Shown here: positions 1 through 5,728 of the stretch, in pieces | Numbering within the stretch: position 1 is the first letter of the stretch | Layout of the letters: every line of letters starts with the position of its first letter | DNA from: Bacteroidales bacterium | GTDB lineage: Bacteria > Bacteroidota > Bacteroidia > Bacteroidales > Muribaculaceae | Direction of reading: 5' to 3' | DNA length: 5,828 bases | NCBI GenBank assembly: GCA_004554255.1 | Contig: SFNC01000116.1 | Location: forward strand, 1-5,828 | Position numbers and translations under genes: made by a program | The notes under the pieces: generated by a model | What the model was told of the DNA's origin: nothing | The model's input: the letters and a program-made list of their open reading frames with translations, nothing else | Databases searched by the model: none

Positions 1-114
1 GTAAAGGATTCCGGACTTTAACAGGCGCCGGTATACTTCACGCTGGGGAAGATTCAACAAGCTTGACAGTTTGCTGACACAGTATGTTACAAATTCAAGT
101 GTTTTCTTATCCAT
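1..114 (-). CDS. DUF3791 domain protein, N-terminal part (cut by left edge)
   Basis: Reading the minus strand from the ATG at 114-112 gives 38 codons with no stop up to the window edge, so only the N-terminal half is visible. The protein begins MDKKTLEFVTYCV and continues through QREVYRRLLKSGILY. This is the pattern I recall for Bacteroidales DUF3791 proteins (about 70-80 residues): an 'F..YCV..L' helix, then a 'VYRRL..SGILY' segment that normally leads into a 'YI...YDVLHT' half beyond this window. The function is unknown. DUF3791 genes often sit beside DUF3990 genes in a suspected toxin-antitoxin-like arrangement, but no partner is visible here. An in-frame ATG lies 10 codons upstream (144-142); I prefer 114 because it matches family starts and leaves a normal leader after the promoter at 168-198. 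Family call is from memory of the pattern. Confidence 0.72.
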   Translation of the reverse strand, partial: MDKKTLEFVTYCVSKLSSLLNLPQREVYRRLLKSGILY

Positions 115-167
115 GATGTTGCGGTTGAGGATAATCCGTTGCATAAAAGAAACTTGCGCTTTGGATG

Positions 168-198
168 CAAAGGTAATATTTTTTTTGAGAAAAAGAAA
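168..198 (-). promoter_or_regulatory. Bacteroidota-type promoter for the DUF3791 gene
   Basis: On the minus strand the -7 box reads TACCTTTG (plus positions 175-168), a full match to TAnnTTTG. A TTTC at 198-195, 19 bp upstream, is one base off the -33 consensus TTTG. Transcription would start near 161, giving a leader of roughly 45 nt to the ATG at 114. It diverges from the promoter of the membrane protein gene. Confidence 0.6.
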
Positions 199-221
199 AT
201 ACTGATGTAAGTTTGCGGTTG

Positions 222-254
222 TGTGGGCTATGTCTGCGAAAATGTATAATTTTG
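222..254 (+). promoter_or_regulatory. Probable promoter for the DUF486 gene
   Basis: TAATTTTG at 247-254 fully matches the -7 consensus TAnnTTTG. The -33 element is weak: TGTG at 222-225 has the right spacing (21 bp) but matches only in part. A start near 260 leaves a leader of about 25 nt that is AT-rich and has no Shine-Dalgarno sequence. Confidence 0.5.
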
Positions 255-283
255 CAGACATAAACATTTAACAATAACTGAAT

Positions 284-655
284 ATGACTGCGTTTTATAC
301 TGTGCTGATGCTGGTGGTGGCTAATGTTTTCATGACGTTCGCCTGGTACGGACACCTTAAGCTACAGCAGCTTAAAGTGCTGAGTTCCAACACTCCGCTC
401 TATCTGGTGATACTCCTGTCGTGGGGCATAGCCCTGGCCGAGTATAGTTTTCAGGTGCCGGCAAACAGGATTGGTTTTGCCGGAAACGGCGGCCCGTTTT
501 CGCTGATACAGCTAAAGGTGATTCAGGAGGCCATCACCCTGGTGGTGTTCACGCTGTTCACTGTCGTTGTCTTCCGTGGCGAGGCGTTGCAATGGAATCA
601 TTTCCTGGCCTTTGTGTTGCTCATTGTGGCCGTGTACCTGGTGTTCATGAAGTAG
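284..655 (+). CDS. DUF486 / DMT-superfamily small membrane protein
   Basis: This is a 123-residue, very hydrophobic protein with four predicted membrane helices, at about residues 3-20, 38-56, 79-97 and 104-121. Three blocks mark the DUF486 family: FMTFAWYGHLK (16-26), the WGIALAEYSFQVPANRIG stretch (47-64), and FSLIQLKVIQEAITLVVF (72-89). The length matches the usual 110-125 residues, so the gene looks complete. The family is grouped with the drug/metabolite transporter superfamily and resembles half of a transporter, so it may work as a dimer in the inner membrane; its substrate is not known. The ATG at 284 starts just before the first helix and follows a promoter by about 25 nt. It seems to be transcribed alone, because the next gene has its own promoter and lies 122 bp away. 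Confidence 0.88.
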   Translation: MTAFYTVLMLVVANVFMTFAWYGHLKLQQLKVLSSNTPLYLVILLSWGIALAEYSFQVPANRIGFAGNGGPFSLIQLKVIQEAITLVVFTLFTVVVFRGEALQWNHFLAFVLLIVAVYLVFMK

Positions 656-692
656 TAAAAAAGGGGAATATCATCAAAATCTTTGCGGTTTA

Positions 693-724
693 TTTGCACC
701 AGCGACCCAAAAAACGTATATTTG
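693..724 (+). promoter_or_regulatory. Bacteroidota-type promoter for the amidase gene
   Basis: This is the best promoter in the window: TTTG at 693-696 (-33), 20 bp of spacer, then TATATTTG at 717-724 (-7, full match to TAnnTTTG). Transcription would begin near 731, giving a leader of about 47 nt that is AT-rich and has no Shine-Dalgarno sequence. Confidence 0.72.
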
Positions 725-777
725 TGCAAAAATTTCGTAATTTTACAATCAATCTATAACCCAATAATACCATTCCT

Positions 778-3216
778 ATGAAAATTCTTAAAATGATAGC
801 TGTTTGTGCTGCTGCCGCTACAGCTGTCGGCGCTATGGCCAAGTCGGCCGGCGAACTGCGAATTTACATTGACCCCGGTCATGGCGGATACACCGGCATA
901 GACCGCCCGTTGCCCATTATCGGATACAGTGGCGCCGACGGTGTGGACACCATCAAGTTCTACGAGTCCAACACCAACCTGCAGAAGGGTTTCGGCGTCC
1001 TTGAGAAACTTGTAGATATGGGCTTCCGGTACAATCGCAGCTGGGGTGCCCGTAACTTCAGCAACAACATCGTGATGTCGCGTAACTGGAACTACGAGAC
1101 CAACCTCGCCACCGTGCGCGAGGAGGTAGATGTCAACAACATAGACATGTTCCTGTCCATACACTCCAACGCCCCCGGCGCCTCCGAGTCGTGGGAAGCC
1201 ACCAACTACCCCCTTATGCTTTATCGCGGCTACACCTCGCCGCGCGGCGAATATGCCCTGGACTACAACATGCAGGTGCAGTCGCGCGAGATGAGCTGGA
1301 AAATGTGGTGGCAGCTAATTGGCAACACCCACCAGCACTGGACGGGATATAACAACTCCAATAGCGCATATATCAGCGGCGACCTTGATTTCTACGGCTG
1401 GAACAATTCCACTACGGTGGGTACCAGCAAAGGAGATGCCCGCGGATACCTGGGCGTGTTGCGCCACCACGTGCCCGGACTGCTGTCCGAGGGTTTCTTC
1501 CACACTTACGGCCCGGCCCGCCACCGCGCCATGAACTGGGATGTCTGCCGTGTGGAAGGTGTGGCATACGCACGTGGCATCGCCGATTACTTCGGTCTGC
1601 CCACAGATAAAAAAGGTATAATATATGGTGTGGTACGCGACCCCGACGAGGAGTTTTACCAGGACCCCTACAAGCACAACTGGAGCAACAACGACAAATT
1701 CAAGCCCCTTAACGGTGTGTTCGTAACCCTGCGCCGCGGCAACGACGTGGTGGCACGCTATGCCACCGACGACTTCTATAACGGCGCGTTTGTCTTCCAC
1801 GTAGAACCCGGAACATACACCGCCGATTTCGTCTGCGACGGCTATCAGGATTGCTCGCAGACTTTCACCGTTGGCGCCAACAGCACCATTTACCCCGAGG
1901 TGTGGATGAAGAAAGGCAACGGCTCATACCGCTTTATAGAGCTCAACTACCCCGACCCCCTCAAGGACACCGGTATTAAGGGCGGCACTAAATTCAACCT
2001 CCGCCAAGAGTATGTGGACTTGGAGATTCCCGAGATGGGCGGACGCTGGCCCCGCCGTGTGTTTGCCCGCAACGGATATCTGTACATCATGGGCGTAAGA
2101 GGCGGTGGTTCAGACCCGCTGATTATCGTCTACGACCCCAATGCGAAGCGCACAGTGCGTAACCTCTCCTTCGATGGCATTACCTTAGGCGGCGCCCGCC
2201 CCATCGGCGACATGGCTCTCACTGCCGACGGTTATGTGGTGGTATGCACAGAGCAGTTCTGCCAGTCGGACGACAGCCAGGCAAGTGACGCCGGCGTATC
2301 ACGCGGACGCACACGCTTCTACCGCTGGGATAAGGACGGCGAAGGCCTTCCCGCCGGCAATCCCACGGAGATGTTCAACTCCACTCTTTCCGGCGCATGG
2401 TATCGGGCCAACTGCGGCCACGCCTTCTGCTACAGCGGCACGCTGGCAAAGGGTATGATTGTTCAGTCGGCCATCAATGTACACCCGCAGCGGTCGTCGG
2501 ACGGCATCCGCTACAATGTGTTCAAGGTCCGCAACGGGCGCCTCAACGAGGAGGGCCTGTATCTGAGCAACATCCACACCGACTACAGCTCGTATACGTC
2601 GCTGGGCGAACTCTTTACCTTGCTTCCCTCGCCCGGACACCCCGACTATATATGCATCAACTCTCGCCAGACGGAGGCACGCCAGTACTACGTGGACTAT
2701 CCCGGCCATAACCTTACTTCATGGTGCAAAATTCCCGACGCCGCCCTGGGCCAGAACGCCTACGGAACTTCATACTTCCGTTTCGGAGACTATAACTATA
2801 TGGTTCAGCCGGACAATGGCTCCAATGGCGAGAACTATGGTATAAAGCTCATTTCATGCGGCGACTACGGCAACGCCACGCGCGTGGCCCTCACTAACTG
2901 GAACCTCAACTCTGTAAATGTAGGCGGATACGCAGCAGCAGCAGGCGAGGGCGAGGCCGAGCGCGACGACTCCGGTAAAATCACCGGCGGATACATAAAC
3001 CTCTACCTGGTGCGCGACAGCAAACTCACCAAATTCACCAACAAGCCCGAAAAGAAACCGTCGGCCGTAGAGGATATTGAAGCCGAGGACGCTGCCGATG
3101 CTCCCGCCAAATATTACAACCTCAGTGGCGTGGAAATGCCCGACGGCGCACAGCTCGTCCCCGGTATGTACATCCGCCTGCGCAACGGCAAGGCCGAAAA
3201 AGTAATCATAAAGTAA
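778..3216 (+). CDS. Exported N-acetylmuramoyl-L-alanine amidase-like protein with propeller and sorting-like tail
   Basis: This 812-residue protein starts with a signal peptide (about 1-21, ending VGAMA). Residues 28-275 form an Amidase_3-type zinc hydrolase, which cuts the bond between MurNAc and the L-Ala of the peptidoglycan stem. The metal and catalytic residues all seem present: His35 in IYIDPGHGG, Glu63 in FYESNTN, His129 in LSIHSNA and Glu238 in LLSEGFF. The stretch between His129 and Glu238 (about 108 residues) is longer than in typical amidases and rich in Trp, Tyr and Asn. Residues 279-378 resemble a carboxypeptidase-regulatory-like beta-sandwich (GVFVTLRRG, then FHVEPGTYTADF). Residues 385-755 are probably a beta-propeller, with repeated 'YLYIMG', 'GYVVVC' and 'NLYLVR' strands. 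The tail from 779 (YYNLSGVEMPDG to the end, GMYIRLRNGKAEKVIIK) resembles C-terminal sorting domains of Bacteroidota secreted proteins, which suggests type IX export or surface attachment. The start is supported by the signal peptide and the promoter. Activity is inferred from motifs; the propeller's role is unknown. Confidence 0.85.
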   Translation: MKILKMIAVCAAAATAVGAMAKSAGELRIYIDPGHGGYTGIDRPLPIIGYSGADGVDTIKFYESNTNLQKGFGVLEKLVDMGFRYNRSWGARNFSNNIVMSRNWNYETNLATVREEVDVNNIDMFLSIHSNAPGASESWEATNYPLMLYRGYTSPRGEYALDYNMQVQSREMSWKMWWQLIGNTHQHWTGYNNSNSAYISGDLDFYGWNNSTTVGTSKGDARGYLGVLRHHVPGLLSEGFFHTYGPARHRAMNWDVCRVEGVAYARGIADYFGLPTDKKGIIYGVVRDPDEEFYQDPYKHNWSNNDKFKPLNGVFVTLRRGNDVVARYATDDFYNGAFVFHVEPGTYTADFVCDGYQDCSQTFTVGANSTIYPEVWMKKGNGSYRFIELNYPDPLKDTGIKGGTKFNLRQEYVDLEIPEMGGRWPRRVFARNGYLYIMGVRGGGSDPLIIVYDPNAKRTVRNLSFDGITLGGARPIGDMALTADGYVVVCTEQFCQSDDSQASDAGVSRGRTRFYRWDKDGEGLPAGNPTEMFNSTLSGAWYRANCGHAFCYSGTLAKGMIVQSAINVHPQRSSDGIRYNVFKVRNGRLNEEGLYLSNIHTDYSSYTSLGELFTLLPSPGHPDYICINSRQTEARQYYVDYPGHNLTSWCKIPDAALGQNAYGTSYFRFGDYNYMVQPDNGSNGENYGIKLISCGDYGNATRVALTNWNLNSVNVGGYAAAAGEGEAERDDSGKITGGYINLYLVRDSKLTKFTNKPEKKPSAVEDIEAEDAADAPAKYYNLSGVEMPDGAQLVPGMYIRLRNGKAEKVIIK

Positions 3217-3240
3217 GTAATTGTTAAGACCCCGTTCCCC

Positions 3241-3267
3241 TCATTGCCTTAGCGCTTTCGGAGAAAG
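3241..3267 (+). other. 27-bp interruption inside the left terminal repeat of copy 1
   Basis: The 32-bp terminal repeat is uninterrupted in copy 2 (5735-5766) and in the right arm of copy 1 (3381-3412), but here 27 bases separate its 12-bp and 20-bp parts. The extra segment ends in a small hairpin, CTTTC (3255-3259) with GAAAG (3263-3267). Two of the three visible arms lack it, so an insertion is the simplest reading. Confidence 0.75.
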
Positions 3268-3355
3268 AATATTTGTTAATGCAGGGGCGGGGGAATATAA
3301 ATTAAAATTAATAAATAAAACATGCACCCGCGAACAATATAATATTAGCGTATTC

Positions 3356-3380
3356 TCGCAGATTTCTTGCAAATCTGCGA
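3356..3380 (+). repeat. 10-bp stem-loop inside the right part of copy 1
   Basis: TCGCAGATTT (3356-3365) and AAATCTGCGA (3371-3380) are perfect complements around the 5-nt loop CTTGC. The stem directly abuts the right terminal repeat at 3381, so in RNA or single-stranded DNA it could stack on the big terminal stem. The matching part of copy 2 lies beyond the window. Confidence 0.8.
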
Positions 3381-3428
3381 CCCCTGCGTTAACAAATATT
3401 GGGGAACGGGGTATAAACCCGAAAAATC

Positions 3429-4349
3429 ATGAAAAAAACAATTATAACAGCATTTTTTGCTGCTGCTGCCTTTTCTGCCGCCGCACAGGTCGTGAACGCC
3501 TCGGCGCCGCGCCTCGTTGACGGTGTCACCGCCGAGTCCTCGGCAATAAGCCCGGACGGAAGTTTCCTGGTGGTAAATACCGCCGACGGTCTGAAGCGCA
3601 TCGCTTTCGACAACCACAGCGCCAAAGTGGTGGCCACCGCTCCCGGAGCATCTAAATTGGCTGTCAGCGCCGATGGCAAGAACGTTATATACCGCCTCAA
3701 CCACTACGATGCCTCGCACATGCGCACCGTAAGCCTGGAGAGTGTCACGCTCGACAACGGCACCATGGCAACCCTCGTGGCTCCCACACGTAACCTCGCC
3801 GCCGGTATATCCTCCGCACGCGGCACGGTAACCGCCGTGGCCGACGGCCGCACTGTGGTATGCGCCACCGGCAGCAGCGAGACATCCGGCAAACTGCGTC
3901 GCGCCCCCGAGGCCGCAACGCCCGTAGCCACAATCAATTACGGACACCTCGACATCACCATCGGTGCCGATACCAAGACCCTTGACCCCCTCGGTGTAGG
4001 CAGCTACCTGTGGCCGTCCATAAACCCCGACGGAAACCGCATACTCTTCTATTTTGTGGGCCGCGGAGCATTTACATGCGCCCTGGACGGCTCGGACGTT
4101 CAGCCCGTTAACGCGCAGATTGTACAGCCCGTATGGGCCGGAAACGACGTTGTCATAGGCACTATCACCACCGACGACGGCCTCAACTTCCTCAGCGGAG
4201 CCCTCACTGCCGTTTCTGTCGCCGACGGTGCCACACAGCGCCTTACTCCCGACTCCATCATTGCCCTGGAGCCCTCCTGCTCACGCGACGGCTCACGCGC
4301 AATATTCACTACCCCCGCCGGACAAGTCTACACCATGACACTCCGCTGA
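3429..4349 (+). CDS. Exported TolB/PD40-like beta-propeller protein
   Basis: This 306-residue protein has a clear signal peptide (MKKTIITAFFAAAAFSAAA), with likely cleavage before Gln20, typical of Bacteroidota. The mature part is built of repeats resembling PD40/WD40-like TolB blades: SAISPDGSFLVV (38-49), LAVSADGKNVIYR (77-89), PSINPDGNRILFY (196-208) and PSCSRDGSRAIFTT (282-295), with more degenerate copies between. The spacing suggests about six blades, filling the mature protein with no catalytic domain. Such propellers usually bind proteins or ligands in the periplasm; this one lacks the N-terminal domain of true TolB, so I give no gene symbol. It follows the propeller-bearing amidase on the same strand, which suggests a related envelope role (inference). 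No good promoter was found in the 212-bp gap, which is almost all repeat element, so transcription either reads through from the amidase gene or starts in the repeat. Confidence 0.75.
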   Translation: MKKTIITAFFAAAAFSAAAQVVNASAPRLVDGVTAESSAISPDGSFLVVNTADGLKRIAFDNHSAKVVATAPGASKLAVSADGKNVIYRLNHYDASHMRTVSLESVTLDNGTMATLVAPTRNLAAGISSARGTVTAVADGRTVVCATGSSETSGKLRRAPEAATPVATINYGHLDITIGADTKTLDPLGVGSYLWPSINPDGNRILFYFVGRGAFTCALDGSDVQPVNAQIVQPVWAGNDVVIGTITTDDGLNFLSGALTAVSVADGATQRLTPDSIIALEPSCSRDGSRAIFTTPAGQVYTMTLR

Positions 4350-4379
4350 CCGTAGCACACACCCCACACCCCATACTGC

Positions 4380-4423
4380 TTTGCGGCAACAGACACGCTC
4401 CCCCGCCTGCCTGTTGCCGCAAA
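4380..4423 (+). terminator. Perfect 13-bp inverted repeat, possible transcription terminator
   Basis: TTTGCGGCAACAG (4380-4392) and CTGTTGCCGCAAA (4411-4423) are exact complements around an 18-nt C-rich loop, starting 31 bp after the propeller gene's stop. The position suits a terminator or a hairpin protecting the 3' end of the mRNA. No T-run follows the stem, so it is not a classic intrinsic terminator; it could also be a protein-binding site. Confidence 0.5.
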
Positions 4424-4562
4424 CTCGTACTACCACTGACCCCTCTGCTGAAATTTAGTGAAATCAATGTGGATTTTTTTGCACATTACAAATTCAGACA
4501 TACCGATTTAACTTTATAGTCTTTATGAGAATTTCGGCATTTAGTATTTTTTACAGTGGAAA

Positions 4563-4595
4563 GTTGTGTATTATCCGTAAACTTTACTAATTTTG
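4563..4595 (+). promoter_or_regulatory. Bacteroidota-type promoter for the guanylyltransferase gene
   Basis: TAATTTTG at 4588-4595 is a full match to the -7 consensus TAnnTTTG. GTTG at 4563-4566, 21 bp upstream, fits the -33 box TTTG at three of four bases. A start near 4603 gives a short AT-rich leader of about 18 nt. The remaining spacer upstream (4424-4562) is AT-rich; I see nothing else in it. Confidence 0.6.
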
Positions 4596-4620
4596 TGGAC
4601 AGTCTAAATAAGTTTATTAC

Positions 4621-5700
4621 ATGAAAGACAAAAGCAAAAGATATTGCGTGATAATGTGCGGCGGCATAGGCAGCCGCTTCTGGCCTTACAGTCGCACCGA
4701 AATGCCAAAGCAGTTCATCGATTTTTTCGGTACAGGCCGAAGCCTGCTGCAGATGACTTACGACAGAATTCTGCCTCTGGTGCCCGCCGAGAACATCATT
4801 GCCGTGACCAATGAGCGGTACGCCGACCTGGTGCGCGGTCAATTGCCCGATATAAACCCCGACAACATCCTGCTGGAGCCGGCCCGCCGTAACACCGCAC
4901 CGTGCATAGCATGGGCTTCGCGACACATCGAGGCTGTTTGCCCCGACGCCTCCGTGATTGTTACCCCAAGCGACCATCTCATCACCCGCGAGCGGGAGTT
5001 CGAGAAGGCCATTTCGGACGGTTTCAACTTTGTGGAGTCGCATGACGCTCTGCTCACTCTCGGCATAAGCCCCACGCGCCCCGAAACCGGATACGGCTAC
5101 ATACAGATAGGCGAGGCGGTGACGGACAACATCCGTAAGGTCAAGACTTTCACCGAGAAACCCAACGCCGAATTGGCGAAGGTGTTCCTCTCCACGGGCG
5201 AGTTTTTCTGGAACTCGGGAATATTCCTGTGGTCTATAAAGTCCATCACCAGGGCCTTCAGCGAGTTGTCGCCGGAAATCGCCGCATGCTTCGCCACGAT
5301 GACGCCGGCCGCTGCGGACTATCGCGAGCAGGTGGTGCAGGCTTTCAGCGCATGCCCCGCAATCTCCATAGACTATGCCGTGATGGAGAAAGCCGCGAAT
5401 GTTTATGTGGAGACGGTGACTTTCGGATGGAACGACCTGGGCACGTGGAGCGCCTTGTACGACAACTCACCCAAGAACCGCGATGCAAACGTAACGCAGA
5501 ACTGTAATGTGTTGGCTTACAACTCGTCAGGAAATATTTTCGCCGTGCGTGGCGACAAGCTCGTGGTGGTGGATTCGCTCAAGGACTACATCGTCGCCGA
5601 TGCCGGAGACGTGCTGCTGGTGTGCCCCAAGGCTCACGAGCAGGAAATTAAACAGATGGTGAACGACGCCAAAATACGCTTTGGCGAAAAATTTCTGTAA
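4621..5700 (+). CDS. manC: Mannose-1-phosphate guanylyltransferase (GDP-mannose pyrophosphorylase)
   Basis: This 359-residue cytoplasmic enzyme makes GDP-mannose and pyrophosphate from GTP and mannose 1-phosphate, the donor for mannose, and through GDP-fucose, fucose in capsules, O-antigens and glycoproteins. It has the nucleotidyltransferase signature CGGIGSRFWPYSR (13-25) followed by PKQF (29-32), then EPARRNTAPC (86-95), PSDH (116-119), GYGYI (157-161), FTEKP (177-181), WNSGIF (197-202), DYAVMEK (251-257) and FGWNDLGTW (268-276), which are the usual family blocks in order. It ends at the length of the short, single-function form and lacks the C-terminal phosphomannose isomerase/cupin domain of the bifunctional type. 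The ATG fits the promoter 26 bp upstream and leaves about ten residues before the first strand. No glycan synthesis genes adjoin it here, so it may serve general GDP-mannose supply. ManC/RfbM-type paralogues cannot be told apart from sequence alone. Confidence 0.94.
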   Translation: MKDKSKRYCVIMCGGIGSRFWPYSRTEMPKQFIDFFGTGRSLLQMTYDRILPLVPAENIIAVTNERYADLVRGQLPDINPDNILLEPARRNTAPCIAWASRHIEAVCPDASVIVTPSDHLITREREFEKAISDGFNFVESHDALLTLGISPTRPETGYGYIQIGEAVTDNIRKVKTFTEKPNAELAKVFLSTGEFFWNSGIFLWSIKSITRAFSELSPEIAACFATMTPAAADYREQVVQAFSACPAISIDYAVMEKAANVYVETVTFGWNDLGTWSALYDNSPKNRDANVTQNCNVLAYNSSGNIFAVRGDKLVVVDSLKDYIVADAGDVLLVCPKAHEQEIKQMVNDAKIRFGEKFL

Positions 5701-5728
5701 CCGCCCGAACCATTGTGCCGGTCTCTCG

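Larger units (their letters stand above)
3223..3418 (+). repeat. Copy 1 of a non-coding element with long terminal inverted repeats
   Basis: The outer arms ACCCCGTTCCCC (3229-3240) and GGGGAACGGGGT (3401-3412) are perfect 12-bp complements. The inner arms 3268-3287 and 3381-3400 pair over 20 bp with one mismatch. Six more flanking bases on each side (GTTAAG against ATAAAC) pair at four of six positions. Comparison with copy 2 puts the left boundary exactly at 3223. Without the 27-bp interruption at 3241-3267 the unit would be about 169 bp. The middle (3294-3349) is AT-rich and identical to copy 2. There is no convincing reading frame, no clear target-site duplication and no complete TAnnTTTG box. 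It begins 6 bp after the amidase stop codon and ends 10 bp before the next ATG, so it supplies nearly the whole spacer. It is most like a MITE or a large REP-type element. Confidence 0.88.

Noticed and set aside
107..355. 82-codon open frame on the minus strand
   Set aside because: It covers the divergent promoter region and overlaps the starts of two better-supported genes in other frames; its His/Ser-rich product has no family pattern.
1315..1800. 161-codon open frame on the minus strand
   Set aside because: It is fully inside the amidase gene on the opposite strand and shows no recognisable family or signal; an effect of GC-rich codon use.
3288..3380. Possible phase-variable invertible promoter flanked by the inverted repeats
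   Set aside because: Bacteroidales use such switches upstream of surface genes and the layout is similar, but neither orientation of the segment holds a full TAnnTTTG box. The second copy after another gene, in the same orientation, fits a dispersed repeat better.
3223..3418. CRISPR array
   Set aside because: There are only two copies, 2.5 kb apart with genes between them, and no short regularly spaced repeats or spacers.
3221..3520. 99-codon open frame spanning the repeat element on the plus strand
   Set aside because: Its coding would depend on the repeat's sequence, including the 27-bp interruption, and it overlaps the start of the propeller gene in another frame. The product resembles nothing known.
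3345..3947. 200-codon open frame on the minus strand
   Set aside because: It lies opposite the signal peptide and blades of the propeller gene and runs into the repeat. Its Gly/Cys/His-rich composition is that of an antisense shadow, and the plus-strand gene has clear domain logic.
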